From Flavobacterium sp. LHD-85 (GTDB lineage: Bacteria; Bacteroidota; Bacteroidia; Flavobacteriales; Flavobacteriaceae), in assembly GCF_030929595.1 (NCBI RefSeq), contig NZ_JAVFVR010000003.1, forward strand, positions 248,001 to 312,000: a stretch of DNA of 64,000 nt, written 5' to 3'. Of the stretch, positions 8,177 through 17,129 are shown piece after piece. The stretch's first letter is position 1. The number at the start of each line of letters is the position of its first letter. The notes under the pieces were generated by a model that did no database searches, was not told where the DNA came from, and saw only the letters and a program-made list of their open reading frames with translations. The position numbers were made by a program, and so were the translations under genes.

Positions 8177-8737
8177 ATGAAAACAAAACATTTCTGCACG
8201 ATTGGATTGCTATTTTTCTTAGCCAGCTATTTATTATTTTCTAACATTTTTCCGAGTTTCAATACATCGCTAGATTTTGCGCATTGGTTCAATTTAATTG
8301 GAGCTTGTTTTTTGTTGTCATTTAATGACGCATTTACTAAAAATAGAATGAATACTGCTGCTTCTGTGCTGACAACTTTAGGCGTTATTGCCCACATCGG
8401 ACTTTGTACAATCGATTTTATCATGTCGAGTTACGGAAATAACGAAATCGCAAAAGATGCACTAAGTCAGCATATCAGTAATTCGCCATTGCTTTTTTAT
8501 CCGTTTGTGGCCGTTGGACCGTCTTTGCTTTTTCTTGGTTTGGCTTTGCATGCATTTGCCTTTATAAAAACGGAAACTGTAAAGTCCTTGATGGTAATTG
8601 TGGGTTCGGTTGCCGTTGGATTTTCTTTTTTTGTTTTGAAAAATGGAATTTTGATGTTTTTGAGTTGTGTGGTTTTTGTTTTAGGATTAGGATTGTTGCT
8701 CTATAAAAATGAAACTAAAAAAGTACCGAACGAATAA
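8177..8737 (+). CDS. Six-segment membrane protein, hypothetical
   Basis: A 186-residue protein made almost wholly of hydrophobic helices (for example CTIGLLFFLASYLLFSNI, VLTTLGVIAHIGLCTIDFIM, LFYPFVAVGPSLLFLGLALH, and two closing helices before the KNETKKVPNE tail). No family is recognised. It follows the LytTR regulator gene with the candidate operator between them, so it is the probable regulated target. The -7 box in front supports the start. Confidence 0.65.
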   Translation: MKTKHFCTIGLLFFLASYLLFSNIFPSFNTSLDFAHWFNLIGACFLLSFNDAFTKNRMNTAASVLTTLGVIAHIGLCTIDFIMSSYGNNEIAKDALSQHISNSPLLFYPFVAVGPSLLFLGLALHAFAFIKTETVKSLMVIVGSVAVGFSFFVLKNGILMFLSCVVFVLGLGLLLYKNETKKVPNE

Positions 8738-8775
8738 AAATCGTATTTTCGTTTTATAATCTAAAACTTAAAAGA

Positions 8776-9147
8776 TTGAAAAAACATATAAAATACTTAA
8801 TCGCACTCTTTCTGACTTTAGTCGTGATTGCGGGCGATGGTGCTTTATATTCTCAATCTAAATCGGCAGAATATTACCAATCTTCATTTGTAGTTTTACG
8901 AAGAGAACAGGATTTTAAAAGTTCTCGTTTATATAAATTTGGACAAGCTGTTTCTTGGAACGAAACAAGATTTTCAATTGTTTTGAATTTTCTCAAAACC
9001 GAAACTGTCTTTACTTTTCAAATTAAGAAACTGCTAAAAATTCAAAATCTGCTTCATAAAAATCTAACTTCATTTATAAATCAATCTGTTTTTATGAATG
9101 AAATAATCACTTCAAAACATTTCGATAAAAGTTTATACACTGCTTAA
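8776..9147 (+). CDS. Hypothetical secreted or membrane-anchored small protein
   Basis: A 123-residue ORF that needs a TTG start. The start gives a strong signal peptide or anchor (KKHIKYLIALFLTLVVIAGDGALYSQS). The remainder is basic and not recognised. Codon use in the second half looks looser than in neighbouring genes, and the protein may be a decayed or very lineage-specific gene. Confidence 0.4.
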   Translation: MKKHIKYLIALFLTLVVIAGDGALYSQSKSAEYYQSSFVVLRREQDFKSSRLYKFGQAVSWNETRFSIVLNFLKTETVFTFQIKKLLKIQNLLHKNLTSFINQSVFMNEIITSKHFDKSLYTA

Positions 9148-9206
9148 GAAAATCTATTTCTGAGCACAGATGATACAATAATGTCTAATCATTTATCATT
9201 TTCAAA

Positions 9207-9389
9207 ATGTATAAACAAAATAATAATTCTCGTTTGGAGCAATCTAAACGACCGCTTTTTCATTGGATAAAAAGAAAATTTATAATCGTAATAACGGCTT
9301 TTATGTTAGGAATGGCAAACGGAATGCACACTGAAGATACCCGAATTAAAGGAAATCAAAATTATACTGAACAACATAAGAAGGATTGA
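9207..9389 (+). CDS. Hypothetical small membrane protein, 60 aa
   Basis: A 60-residue peptide with a basic start, one hydrophobic helix (KFIIVITAFMLGMANGM) and a polar tail. It follows the preceding small gene by 59 bases. It could be a real small membrane protein or chance; nothing else supports it. Confidence 0.3.
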   Translation: MYKQNNNSRLEQSKRPLFHWIKRKFIIVITAFMLGMANGMHTEDTRIKGNQNYTEQHKKD

Positions 9390-9477
9390 GTTTTTTAATG
9401 AGAGAATTTGTCAATGAGATAATTAGAAAATTATTTCTTTGTCCTGTCAACTTTGTCAAAGTTTTTTTTCCCAATCT

Positions 9478-9503
9478 TGTCATTTCTCCTTCGTCAAAAT
9501 GAC
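9478..9503. repeat. Short copy of the GTCATTT-type palindrome
   Basis: GTCATTTCTCCTTCGTCAAAATGAC is an imperfect internal-deleted relative of the 24-bp-arm element at 6737. Confidence 0.5.
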
Positions 9504-9525
9504 AAACGATGTGCGTAAAACAAAA

Positions 9526-9550
9526 AAACCGAAGCAAATAGCTTCGGTTT
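9526..9550 (-). terminator. Terminator after HMG-CoA synthase
   Basis: AAACCGAAGC and GCTTCGGTTT form a 10-bp stem. On the minus strand it is followed by a T run. Confidence 0.8.
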
Positions 9551-9591
9551 TCTATTGGAATTTGGGATTTAAAAAATTGAAAATTAATTTT

Positions 9592-10953
9592 TTAATCCAC
9601 CCATTTATAATAACGAGCTCCAATCAAAACAGGAATCTCTTTTTCAATTCGGTCCAGAACCCATTCATTTTTAGGAGTTCTTACGCTTTGTTTATGTTCT
9701 TTTTTATGAAGGCTTTCGTAAGTGTTGAAATCAATTTCTGCGCTTTCGGCTAAATTTTCAAAAAGTTTCACGTTTTCTAGGGCCGATTTCCATTCTGGCT
9801 GGATCGTTCCTTCAAAAACCTTAGATTTCGATCCGCTTCCATAAGCTAAGAAACCAAATTTAGTTCCAGCTACTTCTTTATTCGTATCATAAAAATGAGC
9901 TAGTGTAGATAACAATCCCATAAAAATAGAACCCGTATAAAGGTTTCCAATTAAAGACGAAGCTAATTCGGCAGGTTGCAATTTCTCAGTTACAAAACTT
10001 CTGTAATTATCAGATTTGGCTACTTCTTTAATTTTTGTCTGATAATCTGCTGGTGCAATATCATCGGCAATAATTTTTTCGGCACTGTCTAAAGCATAGA
10101 TTTCTGATAACATTCTTCTTCCTTGAAAAGAATATGGCAAGTGCATTACAATACTGTGCCAAGTGTTATATAAAGTTTCGGTAGTGTTTTTTAATTTTTT
10201 GAATGAAAAGTAAGCATTGCGCGTACGATCCATATAACATTGATTCGAATATTGTCCGTCAAAAACCGGCTGGTCTTTATGGATTTCGATTTCGGCTTCT
10301 AAATTGTCAAACCAAGAATCATTGTTTACATTTTTGGTAATTTCCTCTTTAGAGATAGTTCTGTATGGTTTAAAGAAGTCGAAAACACCTTTTGTGCTCG
10401 TTGCCCAATTATCATCAAAAGCAATAATTTTTGGGTTTGCAGCAATTAACATGGCAACCGCTCCGGCGCCTTGCGTATATTCTCCACCAGAATTTAAATC
10501 GTATTTTGCAAAATCAGAAGTAACTACAATTGCTTTTTTAGTTGGATTTAATTTTACGAAATCTAGACAGTTTTGCAAAGCATCAACTCCGCCAATACAA
10601 GCAAAAGTAAAATCAACAACATCACATTCTGCTAATGAATCTTCGCCAAATTTCTGCTCCATCAAGCTAATTAAATAAGAAGCAATTGGTTTAGAACTGT
10701 CAATACCACTTTCGGTACCAACATATATTCGGCTTATTTTTTTTAAGTCAATTTTATTGTCAATGATAAGCTTGGTTAAAGCATTTGCCCCAAAAACAAC
10801 CGCGTCCTGATGAACGTCTGGGAAAGTCATTTTTAGTAATCCAAGACCCTTTTCTAATTTTTCTGGTTCAATATTTCTGGCAATTGCCAAAGTTTTTATG
10901 GGTAAATGTATGTTTGCTACATCAAACGAAATAGCATCAATTCCTGTTTTCAT
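9592..10953 (-). CDS. mvaS: Hydroxymethylglutaryl-CoA synthase
   Basis: A 453-residue enzyme that condenses acetyl-CoA and acetoacetyl-CoA to HMG-CoA, the entry to the mevalonate route for isoprenoids used by Flavobacteriaceae. The catalytic Cys lies in TFACIGGVDAL (about residue 120). Other family signs are YVGTESGIDSSKP near residue 77, YTQGAGAVAMLIA, the active-site His region in HSIVMHLPYSFQGRRM, and the late GSIFMGLLSTLAH and YGSGSKSKVFEG motifs. It is monocistronic with its own terminator. Confidence 0.92.
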   Translation of the reverse strand: MKTGIDAISFDVANIHLPIKTLAIARNIEPEKLEKGLGLLKMTFPDVHQDAVVFGANALTKLIIDNKIDLKKISRIYVGTESGIDSSKPIASYLISLMEQKFGEDSLAECDVVDFTFACIGGVDALQNCLDFVKLNPTKKAIVVTSDFAKYDLNSGGEYTQGAGAVAMLIAANPKIIAFDDNWATSTKGVFDFFKPYRTISKEEITKNVNNDSWFDNLEAEIEIHKDQPVFDGQYSNQCYMDRTRNAYFSFKKLKNTTETLYNTWHSIVMHLPYSFQGRRMLSEIYALDSAEKIIADDIAPADYQTKIKEVAKSDNYRSFVTEKLQPAELASSLIGNLYTGSIFMGLLSTLAHFYDTNKEVAGTKFGFLAYGSGSKSKVFEGTIQPEWKSALENVKLFENLAESAEIDFNTYESLHKKEHKQSVRTPKNEWVLDRIEKEIPVLIGARYYKWVD

Positions 10954-11309
10954 TATTAATTTTTTGAGCCGCTAAAGGTAAAACTATGTTGTGGAATGGC
11001 AATTTTTTACTTAGACAAAATTTCTGCTGCAGAGCACTTTTGAAGAAAATAAATTAAAACTTTGAATAAAATAACAATATGATAAATTTTTGGTAATCTA
11101 CTTAGTGTGGAAATTTTTCTTTAACGCTTAAAAAGCAGTGTTTTGAGATTCTCTATAGTGAATTATTTTTTACTAACTTAATTTTTATACGTAAAAGTAC
11201 GTAGAAAGGAGCTATTTTAAAATCATTATAAATAACAGCGAAATGGTTGTAGTTCTTTTGTAATTGAATTATTTTTGTCTAATTTTTTAAAACAAACTAC
11301 TTAACACTT
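10954..11309. other. Intergenic region between mvaS and sdhC
   Basis: An AT-rich gap between two divergent genes. Apart from the sdhC promoter near its right end I see no gene, RNA or repeat. Confidence 0.5.
11247..11277 (+). promoter_or_regulatory. Promoter of sdhCAB (TTG-N20-TATTTTTG)
   Basis: TTG at 11247-11249 and TATTTTTG at 11270-11277, with a 20-base spacer, match the Bacteroidota housekeeping promoter. The sdhC ATG follows 32 bases later. Confidence 0.7.
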
Positions 11310-11975
11310 ATGGCACAATCTGCACTATTGAATGCTTCCATTTTAAAGAAAGTAGCTATGGCTCTTTCGGGAATATTCTTAATCACGTTTTTAGCGCTGC
11401 ATGTTTCCTTAAATTTTATCTCTATTATTAGTGAAGACGTTTTCAACGAGGCTTCTCACTTTATGGGATACAATCCGCTGATTCAGTATGTAATGCAGCC
11501 AATTTTGGCATTCGGGGTAATTTTCCACTTCGTAATGGGATTTATTCTTACAGCTCAAAACAGCGCGGCACGACCAATTGCATACGCAAAATACAACGGA
11601 GCAGCAAACGCTTCTTGGAGTTCTAGAAATATGATTATTTCTGGATTGGTTATTTTAGCTTTCTTAGGATTGCACTTTTATGATTTCTGGTTTCCTGAAG
11701 TTACCTACAAATATATTGCAGGTACAGCGCCAGATGCTACAAGGTATTATGGTGAGTTAGTTCACAAATTTCACGATCCAATCCGTACGGCATTGTACTG
11801 TGTGTCTTTCATCCTTTTAGGATTCCACTTATGGCACGGATTTGCATCTTCTCTTCAATCTGTAGGGATGCACAATAAATACTCTAGATTTTTATCAAAA
11901 GTAGGTTACTGGTTTGCAGTTGTAGTTCCGGCGCTTTTCGTAATTATCGCTTTATTTCATCATTTCAATAATTAA
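11310..11975 (+). CDS. sdhC: Succinate dehydrogenase cytochrome b subunit (type B)
   Basis: A 221-residue membrane anchor of complex II / fumarate reductase, type B (one five-helix cytochrome b558 subunit carrying two haems). Five hydrophobic helices are visible, with haem-ligand histidines in [26 protein letters not shown] and LGFHLWHGF. It is followed 11 bases later by sdhA, so the set forms an operon. The order C-A-B is typical of Bacteroidota and Bacillus-type enzymes that react with menaquinone. Confidence 0.93.
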   Translation: MAQSALLNASILKKVAMALSGIFLITFLALHVSLNFISIISEDVFNEASHFMGYNPLIQYVMQPILAFGVIFHFVMGFILTAQNSAARPIAYAKYNGAANASWSSRNMIISGLVILAFLGLHFYDFWFPEVTYKYIAGTAPDATRYYGELVHKFHDPIRTALYCVSFILLGFHLWHGFASSLQSVGMHNKYSRFLSKVGYWFAVVVPALFVIIALFHHFNN

Positions 11976-11986
11976 TATCAATTATA

Positions 11987-13987
11987 ATGGCATTAGATTC
12001 AAAAATTCCAAATGGTCCTATAGCGGACAAATGGACAAATTATAAAGATCATATTAATTTAGTAAACCCTGCTAACAAACGTAATCTTGATATTATTGTA
12101 GTTGGTACAGGTTTAGCTGGAGGTTCGGCTGCGGCTACTTTGGCTGAGTTAGGATATAACGTAAAAGCATTCTGCTTCCAAGATTCTCCTCGTCGTGCGC
12201 ACTCTATTGCTGCACAAGGGGGTATCAATGCAGCAAAAAACTATAAAGGTGACGGTGATTCGATTTACAGATTATTTTACGATACTGTAAAAGGTGGTGA
12301 TTACCGTGCTCGTGAGGCAAACGTTTATCGTTTGGCTGAAGTTTCAGGTAATATTATTGACCAATGTGTGGCTCAAGGGGTGCCATTGGCTCGTGAATAC
12401 GGCGGACTTTTAGATAACCGTTCTTTTGGAGGAACTTTGGTTTCTCGTACATTTTACGCGCAGGGACAAACGGGACAGCAATTATTGTTAGGAGCTTATT
12501 CTGCAATGAACCGTCAGATTGGTCGTGGAAAAATTAAAATGTACAACCGTCACGAAATGCTTGACATTGTAATCGTGAACGGAAAAGCGAGAGGTATTAT
12601 CGCTCGTGACTTAATCACAGGAAAAATAGAAAGACATTCTGCTCACGCGGTAGTAGTTGGTTCTGGAGGATACGGAAACGTATTTTTCCTTTCAACAAAT
12701 GCTATGGGAAGTAACGCAACAGCAGCTTGGAAAATTCATAAAAAAGGAGCGTTTTTCGCAAATCCTTGTTACACGCAAATTCACCCAACATGTATTCCGG
12801 TTTCAGGAGATCACCAGTCTAAATTGACTTTGATGTCTGAATCTTTACGTAATGACGGTCGTATTTGGGTGCCTAAAAAATTAGAAGATGCTCAAGCAAT
12901 CCGTGAAGGAAAGAAAAAAGCAACTGATTTATCTGAAGACGAAAGAGATTATTTCTTAGAAAGAAGATATCCTGCATTTGGTAACTTAGTACCTCGTGAC
13001 GTTGCGTCTCGTGCGGCTAAAGAAAGATGTGATGCTGGTTTTGGAGTTAACAAAACGGGTGAAGCAGTTTACTTAGATTTCGCAGCAGCTATCAAACGTT
13101 ACGGAACTGAAGATGCTTATGTAAAAGGTTTAGATGATAAAGATGCTGCTTTGGTAACTAAATTGGGAGCTGCGATCGTAAAAAGTAAATACGGAAACTT
13201 ATTCCAGATGTATTACAAAATCGTTGACGAAGATCCTTATACTACACCAATGATGATTTACCCAGCGGTTCACTACACAATGGGTGGAACTTGGGTTGAT
13301 TATAACTTAATGACGACTATTCCTGGATGTTTCTCAATTGGAGAATCTAACTTCTCTGACCACGGAGCAAACAGACTTGGAGCTTCTGCTTTAATGCAAG
13401 GTTTAGCTGATGGATATTTCGTATTGCCTTATACTATCGGAGATTATTTAGCTCCAGATATTAAAATGGGTGAAATTTCTACAGACTTGCCAGAATTCGT
13501 TGAAGCTGAGAAAGCGGTTGTAGATCAAATCAATAAATTTATCAATAACAACGGTAAACATTCTGTAGATTATTTCCATAAAAAACTTGGAAAAATTATG
13601 TGGAATAAAGTAGGTATGGCTCGTAATGCTAAAGGTTTAACTGAAGCTATCGAAGAAATTGCTGCTTTACGTGAAGAGTTTTATAAAGATGTGAAAGTTC
13701 CAGGAGGTGCTTACGAATTTAATCAGGAATTAGAAAAAGCAACTCGTGTTGCCGATTTCTTAGAATTAGGAGAATTGTTCGCGAAAGATGCTTTACACCG
13801 TAATGAATCTTGTGGAGGTCACTTCCGTGAGGAGTATCAGACAGAAGAAGGAGAAGCACTTCGTGACGACGAAAACTTTGCATACGTTGCAGCTTGGGAA
13901 TACAAAGGAAAACCAAGTGATGCAGTGTTGCACAAAGAACCTCTTAATTACGAAAACATTAAATTAGTTCAAAGAAGTTATAAATAA
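11987..13987 (+). CDS. sdhA: Succinate dehydrogenase flavoprotein subunit
   Basis: The 666-residue FAD subunit that oxidises succinate to fumarate in the TCA cycle. The FAD dinucleotide fold is at the N-terminus ([21 protein letters not shown]). The His that binds FAD covalently is in [18 protein letters not shown]. Substrate-site motifs include [14 protein letters not shown] and the capping/active region [15 protein letters not shown], with [14 protein letters not shown] near FAD. Length fits type B SdhA/FrdA. Codon use is highly biased, as expected for strong expression. Confidence 0.95.
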   Translation: MALDSKIPNGPIADKWTNYKDHINLVNPANKRNLDIIVVGTGLAGGSAAATLAELGYNVKAFCFQDSPRRAHSIAAQGGINAAKNYKGDGDSIYRLFYDTVKGGDYRAREANVYRLAEVSGNIIDQCVAQGVPLAREYGGLLDNRSFGGTLVSRTFYAQGQTGQQLLLGAYSAMNRQIGRGKIKMYNRHEMLDIVIVNGKARGIIARDLITGKIERHSAHAVVVGSGGYGNVFFLSTNAMGSNATAAWKIHKKGAFFANPCYTQIHPTCIPVSGDHQSKLTLMSESLRNDGRIWVPKKLEDAQAIREGKKKATDLSEDERDYFLERRYPAFGNLVPRDVASRAAKERCDAGFGVNKTGEAVYLDFAAAIKRYGTEDAYVKGLDDKDAALVTKLGAAIVKSKYGNLFQMYYKIVDEDPYTTPMMIYPAVHYTMGGTWVDYNLMTTIPGCFSIGESNFSDHGANRLGASALMQGLADGYFVLPYTIGDYLAPDIKMGEISTDLPEFVEAEKAVVDQINKFINNNGKHSVDYFHKKLGKIMWNKVGMARNAKGLTEAIEEIAALREEFYKDVKVPGGAYEFNQELEKATRVADFLELGELFAKDALHRNESCGGHFREEYQTEEGEALRDDENFAYVAAWEYKGKPSDAVLHKEPLNYENIKLVQRSYK

Positions 13988-13989
13988 GA

Positions 13990-14075
13990 ATTTGGTCGAA
14001 AGCCCAAAGTCTTAAAGTCAAAAGGCAAAATGTGCCAAGCGACTTGCGACTTTCGACTTTATGACTTTCAAACGA
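13990..14075. repeat. Repeat-like insert between sdhA and sdhB
   Basis: The gap holds related short phrases (GTCGAAAGCC, AAAGTCTTAAAGTC, GACTTGCGACTTTCGACTTTATGACTTTC) that can fold on each other. It resembles a small intergenic repeat dropped inside an otherwise tight operon. Confidence 0.45.
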
Positions 14076-14082
14076 AAAAGGT

Positions 14083-14829
14083 ATGAAACTTACATTAAAA
14101 ATATGGCGTCAGAAAAACGCTCAAGATAAAGGAGGGATTGTAGAATATCCTATCGATGGAATCGAACCAGACATGTCTTTCCTTGAAATGTTAGACGTTC
14201 TTAACGAAGGTTTAATCAATAAAGGAGAAGAGCCTGTAGCATTTGACCACGATTGTCGTGAGGGAATCTGCGGAATGTGTTCTTTATTCATCAACGGAGA
14301 AGCGCACGGACCAGATAGAGGAGTTACAACTTGTCAGTTGCACATGCGTATGTTTAAAGATGGTGATACGATTTTTATCGAGCCATTTAGAGCAAAAGCT
14401 TTCCCGGTAATTAAAGACTTAGTGGTTGATAGAAGTTCTTTTGATAGAATTCAACACGCAGGAGGATTTATCTCTGTAAACACTTCAGGAAATACAATCG
14501 ACGCTAATACTATTCCAGTTCCAAAAGATGATGCAGATAAATCATTTGATGCTGCTGCTTGTATTGGTTGTGGAGCTTGTGTTGCAACTTGTAAAAACTC
14601 TTCAGCAATGTTATTCGTTGCGGCAAAAGTTTCTCAATATGCATTATTGCCACAAGGTAAAGTTGAAGCAACGGATCGTGTTTTACACATGGTTCACCAA
14701 ATGGATTTAGAAGGTTTCGGTAACTGTACAAATACAGGAGCTTGTGAAATCGAATGTCCAAAAGGAATTTCGCTTGAAAATATTGCACGTATGAACCGTG
14801 AGTATTTAGCAGCAAGCTTAAAAGGATAA
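14083..14829 (+). CDS. sdhB: Succinate dehydrogenase iron-sulfur subunit
   Basis: The 248-residue electron-transfer subunit. The [2Fe-2S] cysteines are in [13 protein letters not shown] and the later TTCQLHM. The [4Fe-4S] and [3Fe-4S] ligands are in [15 protein letters not shown] and [15 protein letters not shown]. It passes electrons from SdhA flavin to the SdhC haems. It is the last gene of the operon, separated from sdhA by a 95-base repeat-like insert, and is followed by a strong terminator. Confidence 0.95.
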   Translation: MKLTLKIWRQKNAQDKGGIVEYPIDGIEPDMSFLEMLDVLNEGLINKGEEPVAFDHDCREGICGMCSLFINGEAHGPDRGVTTCQLHMRMFKDGDTIFIEPFRAKAFPVIKDLVVDRSSFDRIQHAGGFISVNTSGNTIDANTIPVPKDDADKSFDAAACIGCGACVATCKNSSAMLFVAAKVSQYALLPQGKVEATDRVLHMVHQMDLEGFGNCTNTGACEIECPKGISLENIARMNREYLAASLKG

Positions 14830-14851
14830 TACACAATTTAGTATATTTTAG

Positions 14852-14886
14852 AAAAACGCTTCCGTTACGACGGAAGCGTTTTTTGT
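14852..14886 (+). terminator. Terminator of sdhCAB
   Basis: AAAAACGCTTCCG and CGGAAGCGTTTTTT form a 12-bp stem with a six-base loop and T run. Confidence 0.88.
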
Positions 14887-15070
14887 TTTTTGAAACAGAG
14901 TAATTTATTTATAAATCCGTTCAAATCTATAAAAGGCTTCAATTTGTCTTAGAAAAGAGCTTAAAACAAGTTATTTTAAGTTTTTGATGTAAACGGGTTC
15001 TGTTTTGTTTTAAAGTGATCTAATGCGCTAATTTGATTTTTTGTTTCGATGAATTGTTTGCTGAAATGTT

Positions 15071-15078
15071 TATTTTTG
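15071..15078 (+). promoter_or_regulatory. Bacteroidota -7 box (TATTTTTG) of the DeoR-type gene
   Basis: TATTTTTG lies 23 bases before the ATG at 15,102. A longer reading frame starts at 15,033, upstream of this box, so the box argues for the 15,102 start. Confidence 0.55.
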
Positions 15079-15101
15079 TAATTAGAAAAAAAATAATAGG
15101 C

Positions 15102-15878
15102 ATGAGCACGGAAAATGAAGTTTTAAATTACAGTAAAGAAGAACGTAAAAATCATATTCTAAAAGAGATCAACTTACACACGCGTGTGAGTTTTGAAACT
15201 CTTTCGGCTAAACTTGGTGTTTCCGAAGATACTGTTCGTCGTGATATTAATGAACTTGATGCTGATTCACTTTTGATTAAAGTGAAAGGCGGCGCGATGA
15301 CCAAAGGATATCACTATTCTTCATCTAATCAAACTTATGCTGTCGAAGCGAAACAAGTTATCGCGCAGAAAGCCGTTGGGCTTCTTCATGACGGTATGGT
15401 TTTAATTGTTGATGGAGGAACAACAATTCGTGAATTTATCCGATTAATTCCGAATGATCTTAATTTGACTGTTTTTACTATTACTGCTTTAACGGCTGTT
15501 CAGCTTTTAGATAAACCAAATATTAAAACCATCATGATTGGTGGAAGCATTTCTTCTTACAGTCAAATGTGTGTGAGCGGAGAAGCTTTTCATCAATTGG
15601 CTAATATAAAAGCAGATCTTCTGGTTTTAGGAACAAATGCTCTAGACGTAGACGGCGGTTATTCTGACTCTGATTGGGAAACAGTTCAAGTGAAAAAAGC
15701 GATGATTCAGGCTTCTAAGAAAACAGCAGTTTTAACCATTACGGAAAAATTAAATACGGTTCTTAAAATGAAAATTGCTAATCTATCTGAGGTGAGTTAT
15801 GTGATTACCGAAGAAGAGCCAAATCACGAAAAACTGCAACCGTACAAAAGTGCTGTTCCAAGTTTGATCGTGATTTAA
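15102..15878 (+). CDS. DeoR/GlpR-family transcription regulator
   Basis: A 258-residue regulator of sugar or carbohydrate metabolism. The N-terminal winged helix reads RKNHILKEINLHTRVSFETL...GVSEDTVRRDINELD, the classic DeoR HTH. The C-terminal phosphosugar sensor domain shows IVDGGTTIREFI and MIGGSISS. I chose the ATG at 15,102 because the -7 box lies between it and the longer upstream TTG/ATG frame, and because family members start about 15 residues before the HTH. The ligand cannot be named. Confidence 0.85.
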   Translation: MSTENEVLNYSKEERKNHILKEINLHTRVSFETLSAKLGVSEDTVRRDINELDADSLLIKVKGGAMTKGYHYSSSNQTYAVEAKQVIAQKAVGLLHDGMVLIVDGGTTIREFIRLIPNDLNLTVFTITALTAVQLLDKPNIKTIMIGGSISSYSQMCVSGEAFHQLANIKADLLVLGTNALDVDGGYSDSDWETVQVKKAMIQASKKTAVLTITEKLNTVLKMKIANLSEVSYVITEEEPNHEKLQPYKSAVPSLIVI

Positions 15879-15908
15879 TTTGTTGTTGACTTTTATATCT
15901 CTATAAAA

Positions 15909-16676
15909 ATGAAAATTGCTCTAGTCCAAACCGACCTTTTTTGGCAGAATGCTGTTAAAAACAGAGAAAACTTTGATTCAAAGATCAATGAAATTGATTC
16001 GGAAGTAAATTTGATTGTGCTTCCCGAAATGTTTTCGACTGGATTTACGATGAATGCTTGTGAGGTTGCTGAAACGATGCAAGGGGAAACGATTGAATGG
16101 ATGAAATCGAAAGCAAAACAAAAAAATGCTGCGATAACAGGAAGTGTTGTCATTACAGAAAACGGAAAATACTATAATCGAATGTTGTTTGTTTTTCCGT
16201 CTGGCGAAATTCAATATTATGATAAACGACATTCCTTTTCTTTAGCAGGTGAAGACAAAGTGTATACGCGCGGAAATCAAAAAGTTATTGTTGATTATCT
16301 GGATTGGAAAATATGCCTTCAGATTTGTTACGATTTGAGATTTCCAGTTTTTGCTCGAAATGTAGAAAACTACGACCTTATTTTGTATGTTGCCAATTGG
16401 CCAAAAGTGCGCACGAATGCTTGGGATGCTTTGCTAAAAGCTCGAGCAATAGAAAATCTTTCGTATGTAGTTGGGGTAAACAGAATTGGTAACGATACTC
16501 ACGATTACGAGCATATTGGGCATTCGCAAGCGATAGATTTTTTGGGCAATTATATTTTAGAACCACAAGAAAAAAATGGTGTCTTTGTCGTGGAATTGGA
16601 CAAAAACACCATGTATGAAACGCGTAAAAAATTGGACTTTTTAAGCGATAGAGATCAGTTTGAAATTAAGTTTTAG
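15909..16676 (+). CDS. Nitrilase-fold amidase (omega-amidase-like)
   Basis: A 255-residue carbon-nitrogen hydrolase. The catalytic triad is seen: Glu in VLPEMFSTGF, Lys in YYDKRHSFSLAGE, Cys in LQICYDLRFPVF. The phrase FSLAGED and the WDALLKARAIENLSYVVGVNR region fit the YafV/Nit2 omega-amidase branch, which hydrolyses alpha-ketoglutaramate or alpha-ketosuccinamate from transaminase reactions. No signal peptide is seen. It follows the DeoR-type gene by 30 bases and may share its transcript. Confidence 0.85.
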   Translation: MKIALVQTDLFWQNAVKNRENFDSKINEIDSEVNLIVLPEMFSTGFTMNACEVAETMQGETIEWMKSKAKQKNAAITGSVVITENGKYYNRMLFVFPSGEIQYYDKRHSFSLAGEDKVYTRGNQKVIVDYLDWKICLQICYDLRFPVFARNVENYDLILYVANWPKVRTNAWDALLKARAIENLSYVVGVNRIGNDTHDYEHIGHSQAIDFLGNYILEPQEKNGVFVVELDKNTMYETRKKLDFLSDRDQFEIKF

Positions 16677-16683
16677 GAAAGAG

Positions 16684-17124
16684 CTATGGTTTATTAAGAA
16701 CTATAATTTCTCGATTTGGGTTTTTAATTCGAATAAGTATCTTTTTATAATTCCAGTCTGAACCATTTCTGTCAGCATGGATTTCTAATTTTCCATTTTT
16801 TATATCACCATTAATTCTGATGGATAAATCAACAGAGTTATTGTTGTTGGAGTAAGTGGAGCTGCCTTCTAAAATTGCTAGCTTGTCAACGGGAGCGATT
16901 TTTCCAATAGTTTGTATGACTTCTGGGTTTTTATTAGCATGATCTATTGCTTTTTCAAATAAAGAATTTTCTTTAAATGCAGTTATAGTGTCCGATAAAC
17001 CATTTTTGGAGTTTGAATTTAATGTAGCAATTAGAATGAATGCAACTGAAAGAACTCCTAAAAGTAGCCAAATCCAATTTTTGCTAATCCAATTTTTTTC
17101 AATAATTAATTCCTCCCTATCCAT
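16684..17124 (-). CDS. Coa1-like small membrane protein
   Basis: A 146-residue protein with one membrane helix near the N-terminus (NWIWLLLGVLSVAFILIATL) and an extracytoplasmic domain. The domain pattern (NPEVIQTIGKIAPVDKLAILEGSS, SVDLSIRINGDIKNGKLEIHADRNG) resembles the cytochrome oxidase assembly protein Coa1/Tim21 family. It lies 5 bases downstream of the lipoprotein gene on the same strand, so the two probably form an operon. The family call is moderate; no role is asserted. Confidence 0.6.
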   Translation of the reverse strand: MDREELIIEKNWISKNWIWLLLGVLSVAFILIATLNSNSKNGLSDTITAFKENSLFEKAIDHANKNPEVIQTIGKIAPVDKLAILEGSSTYSNNNNSVDLSIRINGDIKNGKLEIHADRNGSDWNYKKILIRIKNPNREIIVLNKP

Positions 17125-17129
17125 AAACT

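Noticed and set aside
15033..15101. Longer start of the DeoR-type gene
   Set aside because: The -7 promoter box at 15,071 lies inside this extension, so the transcript would start after it.
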